Source: Photorhabdus bodei
GTDB lineage: Bacteria > Pseudomonadota > Gammaproteobacteria > Enterobacterales > Enterobacteriaceae
Assembly: GCF_003287735.1 (NCBI RefSeq)
Contig: NZ_NSCM01000007.1
Location: 1 to 64,000 of the forward strand
Direction of reading: 5' to 3'
DNA: 64,000 nt
The notes under the pieces were generated by a model. That model saw only the letters and a program-made list of their open reading frames with translations. It did not search any database and was not told the origin of the DNA. This document shows positions 34,483-45,287 of the stretch, in pieces; the first letter of the stretch is position 1; each line of letters starts with the position of its first letter. The position numbers and the translations under genes are program-made.

Positions 34483-35076
34483 TTGAATGAGCTACAGGTG
34501 TTACTGCAAAAACGCTTTGACATAATATTCGGCTCATTGATGCCTGAGTTTGCTGAAAAGGCGAAGGCCAGCAATGCTCTTGTTCTTCCGGATAGCGAAC
34601 TTTTTGGGCTGCTGTATTCAACCGTACTTGAAAAGAGTACCAGGACTCCCGATCACGAACTCCGCAAACTAAAGCGTCGCGCTGAGAACCTGTCCAATTT
34701 TTATAAGGAAATTGAGCGCATGGGTGGCGTAATTAAAGCAGTAGATGTTGCTGATATTCTCGGTATCACGCGTCAGGCCGTTAATTTGCGAGTGAAGGGA
34801 AATAAGCTGCTCGCTTTCAAGAAGAACAGCGATCATGTCTTCCCGCTCTTTCAATTCAAAGAGGGAGGGCTGTTACCTCACTTTGAAAACGTCATGAAAG
34901 CAATGAGCAATGATATCGGGCCTATTTCCAGAATATCGTTTTTGACTACCCCCTTGAGCGACAAGAACGGTAAAGGGAAAACCCCTATTGAGATCATGAA
35001 AGAAGATAGCAGCATTGATGATGTTTCAAAAATGCTTCGTGCAGCGAAACAGATGGGCAAACAGATCGCCAGTTAA
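34483..35076 (+). CDS. HTH-containing protein of unknown function, doubtful start
   Basis: The shown start is TTG 34483 (197 residues). However, a perfect AGGAGG at 34446-34451 is followed five bases later by ATA 34456 in the same frame. This suggests the original start was ATG at 34456 and has mutated, or that ATA is used. A helix-turn-helix is visible in the middle (ADILGITRQAVNLRVKGNKL, about residues 90-109). The N-terminal half is helical; the rest is not recognised. This architecture is common among toxin-antitoxin or phage-related regulators, but no partner gene lies beside it. The composition (more GC) differs from the PVC payload genes, hinting at separate transfer. Confidence 0.55.
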   Translation: MNELQVLLQKRFDIIFGSLMPEFAEKAKASNALVLPDSELFGLLYSTVLEKSTRTPDHELRKLKRRAENLSNFYKEIERMGGVIKAVDVADILGITRQAVNLRVKGNKLLAFKKNSDHVFPLFQFKEGGLLPHFENVMKAMSNDIGPISRISFLTTPLSDKNGKGKTPIEIMKEDSSIDDVSKMLRAAKQMGKQIAS

Positions 35077-35431
35077 GAGAAGTCTCCTTTGTTTGCATTG
35101 TGAGGTACCCCCATAAATAAGTTTTGCCATAGGCTTCTCCTTAATGTTTTTTTGAAATGGTGTCGTGTGCTTGCCCACTGACACCGCTATGCCGTGATTG
35201 GCACCACAATTATACGACGATTAAAGTGGTTTTAAATTGATTGATTTTTTGGGGTTTATTGCATTAAAACTTGATCACAATGCTAGTCACACATAATTGC
35301 ACATAAGGGTTGTAAGACGAAATTTCCGGCTTACAACCCCATTCAGGTGACTAAAATTAGTATGCCACTACACCTAGACGAAGTACGCCTAGTGAATAAC
35401 TCGTATTTCTATTTGCAAAAGTGCCGTCAAT
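35077..35431. other. Spacer with a 10-bp inverted repeat
   Basis: No gene is seen. GGGTTGTAAG (35307-35316) and CTTACAACCC (35330-35339) form a perfect inverted repeat with a 13-base loop. It could terminate transcription of the minus-strand toxin gene, but no T-run follows on either strand. Confidence 0.5.
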
Positions 35432-36343
35432 TCAATCAAACACCGCTTGTAACACATTGTTTGGCCAATAAATATTATTTATGAGAGTAATATCTCGTTC
35501 AGATGAACAGGTATCTACGGTCAATGGGGTAGTCTCAGAAAATGTCAATAGCCTTGGTTTTAGCTTAGAGGAAGTAGAAAAATCACAATATAATGCCAAT
35601 GCGAGTACTCCATATAATCTATTTCTATTTATAGAATTAACTATATCGTCAAAATAGCCCGCATTTGAACCTGCATTATTCGACATTTCATATGCATAAC
35701 TGCTTAGGCTTGACCACCGGTTAGTTAATCTGACCAAACCTCCTCCTATCTGCACATTATTATCATAGTTGCTAGTTATAAACGAAGATATTCGGCTAAA
35801 TCTAGCTGATTCAGCCACAGCGGTAATCAATGTCATAAAAGCTCTTGCTGCTAGAGGCTCTACTGTTCCTGAACCATTTTGCCGCCATAAAGTCGTAATG
35901 GCGCTATTGATGGTTTCATTGCTCACAATTGTTTCTTCTCTTGTACGGTTAGCCCGTCTAAATAAATCAATATAACTTGAAGAAATATTTAAATTTAAAA
36001 GGTTTGTCTCCGGAACTGTTATGTTGGAAAATTCAGTATCATTGAATCTGTAGAATATCCCAGCAGAGACAAATCCCACCATATACAAATTAGTATTTGA
36101 TAATATAAGATCAATAACATCCCCATTATTACTTATGAGGTGAACCGATGTATATGGTTCAGTGGGATTAAGGACAAGTAATCCGGGAACATTAGGTAGG
36201 TGGCTCCCTACTATAGATCTAAGATTCTTAATGGATTTAATATAGTTTTGAGCATCTGAATAATCAAAATTGACGCTCTTAGAATATACTACGTTACTAA
36301 ATAAAAAGAAAAATAAAATCAAGTACCTGTAAAAATTTTTCAT
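35432..36343 (-). CDS. Shiga-toxin-family A subunit (rRNA N-glycosylase)
   Basis: This is a 303-residue secreted protein with a signal peptide (MKNFYRYLILFFFLFSNVVYS). The mature part follows the Shiga toxin A1 fold: VNFDYSDAQNYIKSIKNLRS (StxA FTLDFSTAKTYVDSLNVIRS), NLYMVGFV (StxA NLYVTGFV) and FYRFND. Active-site residues line up with StxA Tyr77, Tyr114, Glu167, Arg170 and Trp203. They are Tyr87, Tyr124, Glu178 and Arg181 (AVAESARFSR) and Trp210 (LTNRWSSLS). Cys253 and Cys279 frame a loop like the A1/A2 disulfide loop; it holds KLKPR but no RXXR furin site. The tail ITLINNIYWPNNVLQAVF resembles StxA2 (ITHNKILWDSSTLGAIL). This enzyme family depurinates the sarcin-ricin loop of 28S rRNA. Low GC suggests acquisition. 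B-like genes lie upstream. Confidence 0.88.
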   Translation of the reverse strand: MKNFYRYLILFFFLFSNVVYSKSVNFDYSDAQNYIKSIKNLRSIVGSHLPNVPGLLVLNPTEPYTSVHLISNNGDVIDLILSNTNLYMVGFVSAGIFYRFNDTEFSNITVPETNLLNLNISSSYIDLFRRANRTREETIVSNETINSAITTLWRQNGSGTVEPLAARAFMTLITAVAESARFSRISSFITSNYDNNVQIGGGLVRLTNRWSSLSSYAYEMSNNAGSNAGYFDDIVNSINRNRLYGVLALALYCDFSTSSKLKPRLLTFSETTPLTVDTCSSERDITLINNIYWPNNVLQAVFD

Positions 36344-36409
36344 TCCGCTCTCTTCTATGATTAGAACTTAACATTTCAATTAGTCTTAAAGTGTCAATTA
36401 AATGAAGAG

Positions 36410-36429
36410 CCCCGCCGCAAGCAGCGGGG
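36410..36429. other. GC-rich hairpin between A- and B-like genes
   Basis: CCCCGC-CGCAAGCA-GCGGGG forms a six-bp stem in otherwise AT-rich DNA. It could attenuate transcription between the two genes or be the end of a lost insertion sequence. Confidence 0.45.
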
Positions 36430-36545
36430 TATCTTAAAACATTGAAACAGTACTACCCATCCCATTTACATTAAATTGAAAAACTTCTGCGGAAAGGATT
36501 CCCCTGAGCCGCTGTTTACAACAATGCCCTTTATTCTGGTATAAC

Positions 36546-36970
36546 TTATTCACGGTAAAGTGTAACAGCATATAAAGGTTTGTACTCACTACCATCACCT
36601 TCGATGGTTATACCCGTCATCTTTCAAGTTGCTTCTTTGTTGGCTGCACTCACTCACCCCGGTCACATAGTTCTCTATGCTCCCGGGGATTCGCTCCCTT
36701 GCCGCCGCGATGCATCTTGAAATCCATAGGGTATATGTCTACTTTTGTACCAATAATTTGAGCTGTCCTTAACAAATGCATCATCTCCTGATTGCAGTCA
36801 TCTAAATAGAAGCCCTGTCCATATCCAATTGAATTTAAATATCCCCAGCAGTGTTTATCTGAATTAGCTTTAAGCCACTGAACATAGCCAGATATCGTGT
36901 ACTGCCCCGAGAATGATGGTGCCGAAAATAAAGACAAGGCAATGAAAATAGCACTGATTTTTTTATTCAT
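36546..36970 (-). pseudogene. Shiga-B-like subunit gene interrupted by an ERIC
   Basis: The frame starts ATG 36970 with a signal peptide (MNKKISAIFIALSLFSAPSF). It runs 79 residues to ...TKVDI, then enters an ERIC and stops in it. Removing 125 bases and keeping one TA continues the frame as TIEGDGSEYKPLYAVTLYRE and stops at 36546-36548, giving 99 residues (mature ~78). The segment EMMHLLRTAQIIGTKVDITI resembles Shiga B LQSLLLSAQITGMTVTIK, and two Cys (41 and 59) could form the disulfide. The intact product would be the size of an AB5 B subunit. As it stands, the last strand is replaced by 27 ERIC-encoded residues, so pentamer assembly is doubtful. The gene ends about 200 bases upstream of the A gene. 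Confidence 0.65.
36609..36735 (-). repeat. ERIC element (127 bp)
   Basis: Bounded by TATACCC and GGGTATA, it interrupts the B-like gene. Excision by hand restores the frame, as for the copy at 4680-4806. Confidence 0.92.
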
Positions 36971-37321
36971 GAATATTCCATTAAAATAAAACTACTATAA
37001 GGTTAGTGAAAGGATATCGATTTACCCATCAGTCCAAAATTCTCCGCCCCAGAGTGTCCTTTTCATCTGAGGACAACATTTGAATATTTCTCTTGTTGTC
37101 AAACTTTTTATCAGTGGGACAACCTTTGCCACGCTGTATATTGGTATTATACCCGTCATCTTTCAAGTTGCCTCTTTGTTGGCTGCACTCTCTCACCCCG
37201 ATCACATAGTTATCTATGCTCCCGGGGATTCGCTCCCTTGCCGTCGCGATCCATTTTGAAATCCATTGGGTATATTATGGCAGCTATAAAATTTGGATAG
37301 AAATCATCCATCCGTTCTATT
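36971..37321. other. Spacer with an ERIC between the two small secreted genes
   Basis: Apart from the ERIC at 37148-37274 no gene is seen. It carries the 5' leader of the B-like gene (GGAATATTC before its ATG). Confidence 0.6.
37148..37274 (-). repeat. ERIC element (127 bp)
   Basis: This full-length copy lies in the spacer; its core carries a few changes (CTCTCACCCCGATCACATAG). It ends with CATTGGGTATA. Confidence 0.9.
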
Positions 37322-37615
37322 TCAATCCTTTTTAATGGAGTAATTTGTTATTCTATCGTCTATATAAAATGGCAAATCCAGAACAAAAGCAATCTGTGCT
37401 TTCTGAACAGCATTATCATGAATTTCCACTTTTTTACCATCCTTAGTTAGGATGTAGTTATACTGGCCTACTACAATTCCCACTTCTTTCACTTTAACAA
37501 ACTCCCCGTTAATAGATTTGCAGTCACTACAGTTGTTTGCCCAAGATTTATTTGCCAACAAGGAAAAACAAATTAGACTAAAAAAAGAAAGTTTCGAAAG
37601 AAAATTATATAACAC
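37322..37615 (-). CDS. Small secreted protein, possible second B-like subunit
   Basis: This is a 97-residue protein with a signal peptide ending at about residue 26 (...SLLANKSWA) and a mature part of ~71 residues, the size of Shiga B (69). Two Cys sit at the mature N-terminus (NNCSDCKSIN). The rest is beta-rich with a KAQIAFVLDLPFYID segment where Shiga B has its helix and last strands. Overall similarity is weak and I cannot confirm an OB fold. It is the first gene of a minus-strand group with the broken B-like gene and the A subunit. It could be a second binding subunit, an immunity factor or unrelated. Confidence 0.4.
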   Translation of the reverse strand: MLYNFLSKLSFFSLICFSLLANKSWANNCSDCKSINGEFVKVKEVGIVVGQYNYILTKDGKKVEIHDNAVQKAQIAFVLDLPFYIDDRITNYSIKKD

Positions 37616-37806
37616 CTGTTTATGATATATTGAATATTAAAATTCAATATGTATATTTAACTACATTTTTCCTCGGTTTTTCTCCCATTGTACACTCAGG
37701 GCAAGATCGCGAATATTTTTAATCAAAAATAAATCCGAGTGTAGTGGTCAACTAATACCGAATCTAATAAGCAAAAAATAACGGTACAACCTCAAGCTAA
37801 ATATCC

Positions 37807-37832
37807 ATTGCGCCATCCGTGGCGCACTCTCT
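37807..37832 (-). terminator. Stem-loop downstream of mukB
   Basis: TGCGCC-ATCCGT-GGCGCA, 50 bases past the mukB stop, is the third copy of the stem-loop found at 32525 and 34295. It is flanked by the same ~45-base unit as at 34277. The T-rich run (CTCTCTTTATTTT) is on the plus strand, so termination of mukB itself by this hairpin is uncertain. Confidence 0.5.
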
Positions 37833-37873
37833 TTATTTTCCCTACTTACAATTACCGTAAAGCATCCATTTAA

Positions 37874-40800
37874 TTAAGCGGTAGCATCTGAAATCAATTG
37901 GGTTGCCGGCACATCCTGTCCAAATCCTCGCAACCCTACCACATGCACATGTTCGTGGTTTTTAAATACCTTACGCACCAGTTTATAGGTGGTCCCTTTT
38001 TCAGGACTGATATTTTCCGGGGCAGCGATAATCAATTGCATTTGCAGACGCTCACATAATTCAAACAAAGTAGCGATAGATTTAGCATCCAAACGCGCCG
38101 CTTCATCAAGGAATAACAATCGACAAGGGGAAATATCTTTACCACGCAAACGGCGGGATTCTTCTTCCCAACTCTGCACCACCATCACCAAAATCGACAT
38201 GCCGGTACCGATCGCTTCACCAGTAGACAACGCCCCACTTTCTGCTTTTAACCAGCCATCCGATCCGCGGTTAACTTCAACGTCCAGTTCCAAGTAGTTA
38301 CGGTAATCCAACAACTCTTCACCTATAGTTTGCGGCAAGCGCTGTCCCATATCCACTTGCGGATTCAGACGCTGATAAAGTTTTGCCATTGCCTCAGAGA
38401 AGGTCAATCGCTGGCTGTTAAATAGGTCCTGATGTTGTTCCTGCTGTTCAGAAAGCACATCCAGCAATATCGCGTGGCTTTCACGCACGTTTACATTCAA
38501 CCGCACACCACGGACTTGTCCGAAGGAAACAGCTTGCAGCCCTTGGTTCAGCATGCGGATGCGGTTCTGCTCACGTTGAATGGTTTTGCGGATAATATTC
38601 GCCACACTCTTCGAGCTAATGGCTAATTTCTGCTCGCGGGCGGTCAGCTCTTCTGTTAAACGAGCCAGCTCAATTTCCATCTGTTCAATGGCATCAACCG
38701 GATCGTCAGTGCGGATAATATCTTGACGAATGCGTTCGCGCAGGTGCTGATAAACGGCAATAAAGAATTGCACTTTACGTTCAGGGCGTTTTGGATCTTC
38801 GGACAAACGCAGCGCATCACGTAGATGTTCGTTATCAGCCACCGCCAGACGCAATGCACCCAACGCCTTATCCGACATGGAACGTAACGCGCCACCATCC
38901 ATATAGGCCAGTTCACGGCGATGCAGACGACGTTCAACACCATTATCTTTCACCATGCGCATCACCGCGCACCAGCCCGCTTTGGCAGAAACCACCTGTT
39001 CACGGATTTGATGGTAATCGCGTTCCAGTTTACGCAGTTTCTTCTGCAAGCTATCCATTTCCGCTTCGCAAAAGGCGATCTGCTTCTCAAGCTGATTGAC
39101 TCTGGAACGGTTAGTGCTGAGCGCCTCATGGAGCCGATCACGGCGCTCGCGGGCACGCATTTCAGCATTCGCATCCGCTTGAACACCAATCTCCTTCATC
39201 TCCTGTTCCAGCTCTTTCAGCATATCCTGTTTGGTTTCGTAAGAACTTTTCAGGGATGCCAGCACTTGGTTAAATTGGGAATACTGCGCTTGCTGTTGAC
39301 GCAGTTGTTCGCGGGCGCGGCGGCGATCCGATTCCGCGTGTTCCAGACGCTGACGCAGTTTGTCATTAAGATCCGCATTTTCACTGAGCATACCCGCAGA
39401 ATCACTGTAGCTAAAATGCGCGCGACGCTGTACCACTTCCACCAGCGCAAAAGCTTGTTGTTTAGCCTGATGCTGGCTCTGTTTGGCCGTTTCATAGTCC
39501 CGTTGCAACTGTTCATGCTGCTGTGGATCGCTTTGCAGAACAGCAACCATCGGTTCCAACTTCGCTAATGACGAACCATGTTGTTGCAGGAAACGAGCCG
39601 CTTCCTGCGCTTCTTCCAGCTCTTCACGTATCTCTTCTACGCGATCGATTAAGGTTTCATCCAGCAATAGCGTAACTTGAGGGATCAGGCGATTTAATGT
39701 CGTCAGGCTCTCTTTAGCCTGAGTATATTGCTGACGCTGTTGTTGGGTCTGCTCTTCAAACCGGGATAGTTCACGTTCGAGTTCTGTGTGACGCTGCCGC
39801 AGTTCGCGGATTTCGGCTTCCGGATCGGTATCAAATGCCACAGACAGGTGTTTACCCACAAACTGACTGAATGCCTGATGCGCACGTTGGATTTTCTGCA
39901 CATCAAAAGAGAGCGTAGCATAACGCTCTGCCAAGGTATCTCGTTCCAGATTCAAAGCTTCTAGACGGTTTTCTCTGGCAGCACGGCCAAACAATGGCAA
40001 TTCAGGGTAACGGGAATAACGCCATTGGCGGTCAGAAGATTTGACCAGTACCGCATTTGCCTGCTCTTCGGCACTAAATACGCTGTCATCAAAGGATTGC
40101 GGATCTCCTTCAATTAGATAGAGATCTTCCGGGCAATCTTCCAGCGTTTCAAGGTGTGGACGAACCAGAGAAAGATCGGGCACCACAATGCCATGACGCG
40201 CTGGCCCATACAGAGCGGAAAAGTACGGTGCATCATCAATGGTGATATCGTCATAAATTTCTGACAGCAAAACTCCACCGAAACGTTCCGCCAACGCAAT
40301 CATCCGGCTATCTTCCGCTCCGCTCGGCTGGCTGAGGCGCTCGATCTGTTTTTCCAACTCACGCTTTTGTGCCGCAACTTCATCACGATCTACCGTGGCT
40401 TCACGTTCACGTTCAAGCAACTGCTGCATATATTCCGTCACGTCATTGCTGCTTGTCAGTGTTTCACCGCTCTGTTCGCATAGCTGATGCAGGGTATCCT
40501 GTGCAGCTAGCCAAACTGGGGCCCGGGTAGTCAATGATTGAATTTTCTGTTTCAGTTGCTCAAGCGCCTGACGCATCTCCATGCGGTGTTCACCACTTTC
40601 ATTAACGCTTAGGCTTAGTGCTTCCTGACGAGCTTCAAGTTCATTTTGTAATCCTTCCAGATCTTCAACCTGATATTGCTGCCCCTGGCGTTTACAAAAT
40701 TCGTTTAATAAAAACTCTGCATTTTGTTGGTTGGTCAGGCGCTGCTCCAGTTCAGCCAATCGCATTCGCAATGGCGGCACACGATCCGCAAGATGTTGCT

Positions 40801-42322
40801 GTGACGGCCAGTCACGCAGCAATTCACGAGCACTCTGCCACGCTTCACTGCGGCTGATTTCACCAACCATGTTTTTAACCAGTTGATATGCCTGCTCAAA
40901 CTGGCTATGAGCCGCATCAGCAACACTTAATTTCTGTTCCAGCGCCAACATGGCTTCTGTCGCCTGTTGCTCTTTAGCCTGAAAGGTTTCCAGCCATGTT
41001 TCTGCATTATCAGCGGCAAGATCCGGTAACCGACAAAGCTCACGAGCACGTTCCAGCGCTTGTAACGCCTGTTGATACTGAATAGCGCGAGTTTGCTGAA
41101 CATCCAGTGCTTGCTGGTAATCCGCCAACTGGCTTTTCAGCTCATCGACTTCCTGTTCCGCCGCTTCCGCTCTGGCTTCATATTCAGACTGAAGTTCCGC
41201 AGCTTCTTCAACAACCTCAGTTTGCTCTTCCAGACGGTAAGAGAGTTCTTCCAGATCTCCCTGATAACGGTCAATTTTTTCTTGCTGGCGCATGGCTGTC
41301 TGCACCAAATTCAGATGATCACTGGCGGCCTGATGATCAGCTTCTAAATCAACAGAAGCTCCACTCTGCTCAGCCAGTTCCCGCGCCATTTCGACATGGC
41401 GATACTGTTCGGTTGCCAGTTGCCTATGGCTACCAAATAGCTCTCCACGCAATGCCAGTGCTTGATCCAGATGAGTGCGACGCTCATTGGCATGGCGCAT
41501 ATAATCAGCGGAAACGTAAGAAGTTGCTTCGGTAATCAAATGTTTAAACAGATCGCGATCAGATTGAGTTACCCGGATAGCTTCCAGTGTTATACGGTTT
41601 TCACGCAGCGCCGCTTCCATATCCTGAAATGCCTTGCGAACACCACTGTTTTCCGGCAATAGGTAATCACGCAGGGAACGGGTAATGGCGCTGGAAATAC
41701 CGCCGTACAGGGAAGCTTCGATCAGACGATAGAATTTACTACGATCACCCGCTGAACGCAGGCGTTTGGGTATTACCCCCAAATCAAACATCAGCGCATG
41801 ATAATCTGTGATGGAGTTAAATTGTTTGAACTGCACACCTTCCATCTCATCAAGGCGATCTTTCAGTTCATTCAGTGGCAATACTCGCGCCTGTCTTTCA
41901 CCCACATTTTCAGTCAATAACTGCGTAGGTTGAATAGCGGTTGGCAACCCTTGAATCATAAAAGGTTTGATATCGACCTTACGGTCACGCCCCGCTACCT
42001 GTTGCAATCTCACCCCGACCACCACCCGCTGATGCCGAGAGTTAATCACATCCAGCGTTGAGTAACAGACCCCCGCCCGCAATTTGCCGTGCAAACCTTT
42101 ATCACGAGAACCGGAAGTGGCACCGGCTTCGGTGGTGTTACGGAAATGCAACAAGGTTAAATCAGGGATCAGCGCGGTGACAAAAGCCGCCATCGTGGTG
42201 GATTTACCCGCCCCATTACCGCCTGATAAGGTTGTCACTAATTCATCAAGATCAAATGTTCTGGCAAAAAAACCATTCCAGTTAACCAGCGTCAGTGAAC
42301 GAAATTTACCGCGTTCAATCAT
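37874..42322 (-). CDS. mukB: MukB, SMC-like chromosome condensin
   Basis: This is a 1482-residue SMC-like ATPase that compacts and segregates the chromosome with MukE and MukF. The N-terminal head has Walker [16 protein letters not shown] at about residues 33-47. Long coiled coils flank the central hinge (~residues 645-780). The C-terminal head has signature [14 protein letters not shown] and Walker [14 protein letters not shown]. Length matches E. coli MukB (1486). It overlaps mukE by 4 bases (ATGA), in the conserved cmoM-mukF-mukE-mukB order. Confidence 0.98.
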   Translation of the reverse strand: MIERGKFRSLTLVNWNGFFARTFDLDELVTTLSGGNGAGKSTTMAAFVTALIPDLTLLHFRNTTEAGATSGSRDKGLHGKLRAGVCYSTLDVINSRHQRVVVGVRLQQVAGRDRKVDIKPFMIQGLPTAIQPTQLLTENVGERQARVLPLNELKDRLDEMEGVQFKQFNSITDYHALMFDLGVIPKRLRSAGDRSKFYRLIEASLYGGISSAITRSLRDYLLPENSGVRKAFQDMEAALRENRITLEAIRVTQSDRDLFKHLITEATSYVSADYMRHANERRTHLDQALALRGELFGSHRQLATEQYRHVEMARELAEQSGASVDLEADHQAASDHLNLVQTAMRQQEKIDRYQGDLEELSYRLEEQTEVVEEAAELQSEYEARAEAAEQEVDELKSQLADYQQALDVQQTRAIQYQQALQALERARELCRLPDLAADNAETWLETFQAKEQQATEAMLALEQKLSVADAAHSQFEQAYQLVKNMVGEISRSEAWQSARELLRDWPSQQHLADRVPPLRMRLAELEQRLTNQQNAEFLLNEFCKRQGQQYQVEDLEGLQNELEARQEALSLSVNESGEHRMEMRQALEQLKQKIQSLTTRAPVWLAAQDTLHQLCEQSGETLTSSNDVTEYMQQLLEREREATVDRDEVAAQKRELEKQIERLSQPSGAEDSRMIALAERFGGVLLSEIYDDITIDDAPYFSALYGPARHGIVVPDLSLVRPHLETLEDCPEDLYLIEGDPQSFDDSVFSAEEQANAVLVKSSDRQWRYSRYPELPLFGRAARENRLEALNLERDTLAERYATLSFDVQKIQRAHQAFSQFVGKHLSVAFDTDPEAEIRELRQRHTELERELSRFEEQTQQQRQQYTQAKESLTTLNRLIPQVTLLLDETLIDRVEEIREELEEAQEAARFLQQHGSSLAKLEPMVAVLQSDPQQHEQLQRDYETAKQSQHQAKQQAFALVEVVQRRAHFSYSDSAGMLSENADLNDKLRQRLEHAESDRRRAREQLRQQQAQYSQFNQVLASLKSSYETKQDMLKELEQEMKEIGVQADANAEMRARERRDRLHEALSTNRSRVNQLEKQIAFCEAEMDSLQKKLRKLERDYHQIREQVVSAKAGWCAVMRMVKDNGVERRLHRRELAYMDGGALRSMSDKALGALRLAVADNEHLRDALRLSEDPKRPERKVQFFIAVYQHLRERIRQDIIRTDDPVDAIEQMEIELARLTEELTAREQKLAISSKSVANIIRKTIQREQNRIRMLNQGLQAVSFGQVRGVRLNVNVRESHAILLDVLSEQQEQHQDLFNSQRLTFSEAMAKLYQRLNPQVDMGQRLPQTIGEELLDYRNYLELDVEVNRGSDGWLKAESGALSTGEAIGTGMSILVMVVQSWEEESRRLRGKDISPCRLLFLDEAARLDAKSIATLFELCERLQMQLIIAAPENISPEKGTTYKLVRKVFKNHEHVHVVGLRGFGQDVPATQLISDATA

Positions 42323-43041
42323 GGTTGTTCATCTCCCGCACCTTCTGCTGAGTTATCCGGTGTTTCATCATTTTCACTGTCATCAAGCGACAAACCGCCT
42401 TCAACCGGCATTGCCTCACCATCACGGATCATCCTCAGTTGTACTTCACGAGGATCGTCGCCACTGCGTACATCCGCACCAAAACGGAATACCGCCTCAG
42501 TAATGGTAAATTTGTTGTTGTCATTCGGCAGGAAATAGACCATGCCCAAACGGCGCAGACGGTTCAGCGCCGTGCGCACTTTTTCCTGCAATTTCTGTTT
42601 ATCCAAATCGGAACCGGAGGAGCGCTGGTTGACAAACTTCATCAACTTGCCCTCATCAGCCAGTGAGATCAGCTCTTCGTACAGCTCTTGAGCAGTAAAA
42701 ATCCCCTGATTAGCCAGACGTTCCGGGCTGAGATAGAGATAACAAAGAATTTTTCCTACCATCATATCCAGCTCTGATAATACCGAGCGCGGGATCAATG
42801 TGGTTGAACGGGGCCGCAGATAGAAGAAACCTTCCGGTGCACGGATCAACTCCACATTATAGCGGGCGTAAAATTCCTCCAATTGCTCCTGAAAATCCAT
42901 CAGATAAGCATGGTTATCAAGATCATCTATCCCGATATGACGACCCGCGCGAAGTTGGCTATCCAGTTCCGGGAAAAGTGAATTGGCTAACGCCTGTGCC
43001 AGTTTAACTGGCATAAATTGTTCAATATGTGTCGATGACAT
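42319..43041 (-). CDS. mukE: MukE, condensin accessory subunit
   Basis: This is a 240-residue kite protein of the MukBEF complex. The start [20 protein letters not shown] matches the E. coli start, so I place it at 43041 rather than the open frame's 43068. The conserved YVRPRSTT-type stretch is seen as [20 protein letters not shown]. The C-terminal tail is acidic ([11 protein letters not shown]). It overlaps mukF by 20 bases and mukB by 4, indicating coupled translation. Confidence 0.97.
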   Translation of the reverse strand: MSSTHIEQFMPVKLAQALANSLFPELDSQLRAGRHIGIDDLDNHAYLMDFQEQLEEFYARYNVELIRAPEGFFYLRPRSTTLIPRSVLSELDMMVGKILCYLYLSPERLANQGIFTAQELYEELISLADEGKLMKFVNQRSSGSDLDKQKLQEKVRTALNRLRRLGMVYFLPNDNNKFTITEAVFRFGADVRSGDDPREVQLRMIRDGEAMPVEGGLSLDDSENDETPDNSAEGAGDEQP

Positions 43042-44344
43042 GTGCCTGTACCTTGGCTCCGTAATCATTAATCGCTAACCATTCCGCTGGCAGCCCAGAG
43101 AAATCCGCTTCTGCCACACCCAATCGCACAGCTTGATCCACCAAAATACGCGCCACATCAAAGTGACGAGAGAGCGGATGCTGAGCAAGGTAATCCCTTA
43201 ACACTGCACCTAAATCCAGTGGGCGCTGTTCCTGCTGATATATCAACAGCGCTTTTTCAATCATTTCTGCCAGTCGGTCGTTTATTTCACTGAATTCTTC
43301 ATATTCCAGCGCTAATGGCAGTTCACCCGTGACTTCTTCATTGCGTAACGTCAATTCTTCGTCCCGCATATCGAGCAAACGTTCGGCGTTGGCAACGGTG
43401 AGGGTCCACGGGTTATCAAAATAGTGTTGAACTGATTGACGTAAGCGCTGAGAGAAAATACGGTTTTTATCCATATCAATCGCAGTTCGGATAAATTTGT
43501 GAACGTGACGATCATAGCCAATCCATAAATCAATCGCCTGCTGACCCCAACTGATAATACGGTCCAGTTTGCTTTGCAGATCAAATACCAGTTTATCAAC
43601 CAGTTCTGATCCACCACTGTCCATATTGGCTTCCTGAATACGCAGCAAATTAGCCTGTAGTTTATCTCCGGCCGCTTCCAGTGTGTCCTGGAGTTCCCGC
43701 AACGTACCCGATGTTTCGGATAACAGTTGTTCACAGTTGGCAATCGCTGCCTGCCAATCTTGATTCAGCAACGCCGCAATATCTTCTTTAACCGAGCTTT
43801 GCTGTTCGTCCATTACGCGCTGAGACATGTCGATGCTGTCGAAGATTTCCGCCACAGAATATTTCAGCGGCGCAAAAACATTACGGTGCCAATGAAATTC
43901 ATCTCCCCTTTCTTCCGCCGCTTCTGCTGCCCGGTGTAACTCACTCGCCACCACCGATAGTTGCATCGAAAGACGTAAGGTAGAAAATTCCCGCTGACGA
44001 ATGTAGTAGTCACTGATACTTATTCCAAGCGGGGTTAAGCGATAGATTGCATGGTTATCGGCCAATTCACTGGTGAAACGGTTAAGAAGTTTCTGACGCA
44101 CCATGTCATTGATAGCATTGTTGGCCCGCACAGCGACAGATTCCGTGGTCTGCTCAAATCCTTTGCAAACTTCACGAAAAGCATCAACCAGCTCCCCTTC
44201 GTTCATCTCGCCATCAAGACGCTCGCTGTTCAACACCGCAATTGCCATCAGAAAAGCCAGTCTTTCTACAGGCAAGGAGATGGAAAAATCGTTTTTCCTG
44301 GCCCAAGACACCAGTTCCGGGACAGTCTGGGAATATTCACTCAT
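43022..44344 (-). CDS. mukF: MukF, kleisin of the Muk condensin
   Basis: This is a 440-residue kleisin, the same length as in E. coli. It has an N-terminal winged-helix dimer domain ([20 protein letters not shown]), a helical middle and a C-terminal winged helix ([21 protein letters not shown]) that binds the MukB head. The gene begins 10 bases after cmoM. Confidence 0.97.
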   Translation of the reverse strand: MSEYSQTVPELVSWARKNDFSISLPVERLAFLMAIAVLNSERLDGEMNEGELVDAFREVCKGFEQTTESVAVRANNAINDMVRQKLLNRFTSELADNHAIYRLTPLGISISDYYIRQREFSTLRLSMQLSVVASELHRAAEAAEERGDEFHWHRNVFAPLKYSVAEIFDSIDMSQRVMDEQQSSVKEDIAALLNQDWQAAIANCEQLLSETSGTLRELQDTLEAAGDKLQANLLRIQEANMDSGGSELVDKLVFDLQSKLDRIISWGQQAIDLWIGYDRHVHKFIRTAIDMDKNRIFSQRLRQSVQHYFDNPWTLTVANAERLLDMRDEELTLRNEEVTGELPLALEYEEFSEINDRLAEMIEKALLIYQQEQRPLDLGAVLRDYLAQHPLSRHFDVARILVDQAVRLGVAEADFSGLPAEWLAINDYGAKVQAHVIDTY

Positions 44345-44354
44345 AATTTGTCCT

Positions 44355-45134
44355 TTAAACTGTTAAAGCTGGCTTGCGTGCCATGACATGAATGTAGCGC
44401 CCCAAGCTGATATAAGGCTCCTGTCGGCAATAACGCTGTTCCAATTCCAGCAACGCCGGAAAGTTTTCGCTCTGTAATTGACGATTTTGCAAATAATCGT
44501 GAAAAACACGCACACCGGTTTTGCCGGTAATCGTCATATTTAATTCATCAAGCCATTGATATACCTGCTCTGGTGCCAATGGATTCTGAGGCGATAATGA
44601 ACGTTTTCTGCGACGTTGTATATTGGGTGTCGCCAAATGAAAATTACCTAAAATAGCATTACGCATGACCAAACCATTGGCATTGTAAAACATTAAAGAT
44701 AGAGCGCCACCCGGATTAATGATATTCATTAGCACTTCTATTACATATTTCTGATCGGTAATCCACTCAAGTACTGCATGGAATAATACCAAATCTACCG
44801 GCTGCTCTATATATTGGCTAATTTCCTGTACCGGACTTTGTATAAATTGCATATTTTGGCTGACCCCTTTTTCTTCCGCGGCCAGCCTTGCCCGCTGGAT
44901 CATCTCTTCTGATAAATCACACAATATCACTTGATGACCCAATTCAGCTAATTGGCATGCTATATTTCCCTCACCACCACCCGCATCCAAAATACGCAGT
45001 GGACGTTGAGGTAATTGAGCCAGTAATTCGCTAATATCCTGCCAGACAACGGCTTGCCTGATTTTACCTTTGGTTGTGCCGTAAATATTACGAGAGAATT
45101 TGTCTGCAATATCATCGAAATTGCGATCCCGCAT
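44355..45134 (-). CDS. cmoM: CmoM, tRNA 5-carboxymethoxyuridine methyltransferase
   Basis: This is a 259-residue class I SAM-dependent methyltransferase (formerly SmtA) that methylates cmo5U34 to mcmo5U in some tRNAs. The SAM motif [11 protein letters not shown] lies at residues 49-59. [19 protein letters not shown] matches the family start, so I chose 45134 over 45149. It is the first gene of the cmoM-mukFEB operon and is divergent from elyC. Confidence 0.95.
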   Translation of the reverse strand: MRDRNFDDIADKFSRNIYGTTKGKIRQAVVWQDISELLAQLPQRPLRILDAGGGEGNIACQLAELGHQVILCDLSEEMIQRARLAAEEKGVSQNMQFIQSPVQEISQYIEQPVDLVLFHAVLEWITDQKYVIEVLMNIINPGGALSLMFYNANGLVMRNAILGNFHLATPNIQRRRKRSLSPQNPLAPEQVYQWLDELNMTITGKTGVRVFHDYLQNRQLQSENFPALLELEQRYCRQEPYISLGRYIHVMARKPALTV

Positions 45135-45287
45135 GAAAAACTGCCTCACTAATGGAATAGATCTGATTTATCTGTTGAGATTTCATTACGCTGGCTGCTA
45201 TTTTGGCACAGCATTCGTTGATATAACCACTTTTGACGACAAACTGTGAACCACATGACTATAATTCAACCAAATTAAGGCAAATAG

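Noticed and set aside
35098..35112. GGTACCCCCATA shared with the complement of the sequence near 55490
   Set aside because: Only 12 bases match and the flanks differ; not enough to call an element.
38921..39568. 215-codon plus-strand frame inside mukB
   Set aside because: MukB is intact in the opposite frame; the plus-strand frame has no family features.
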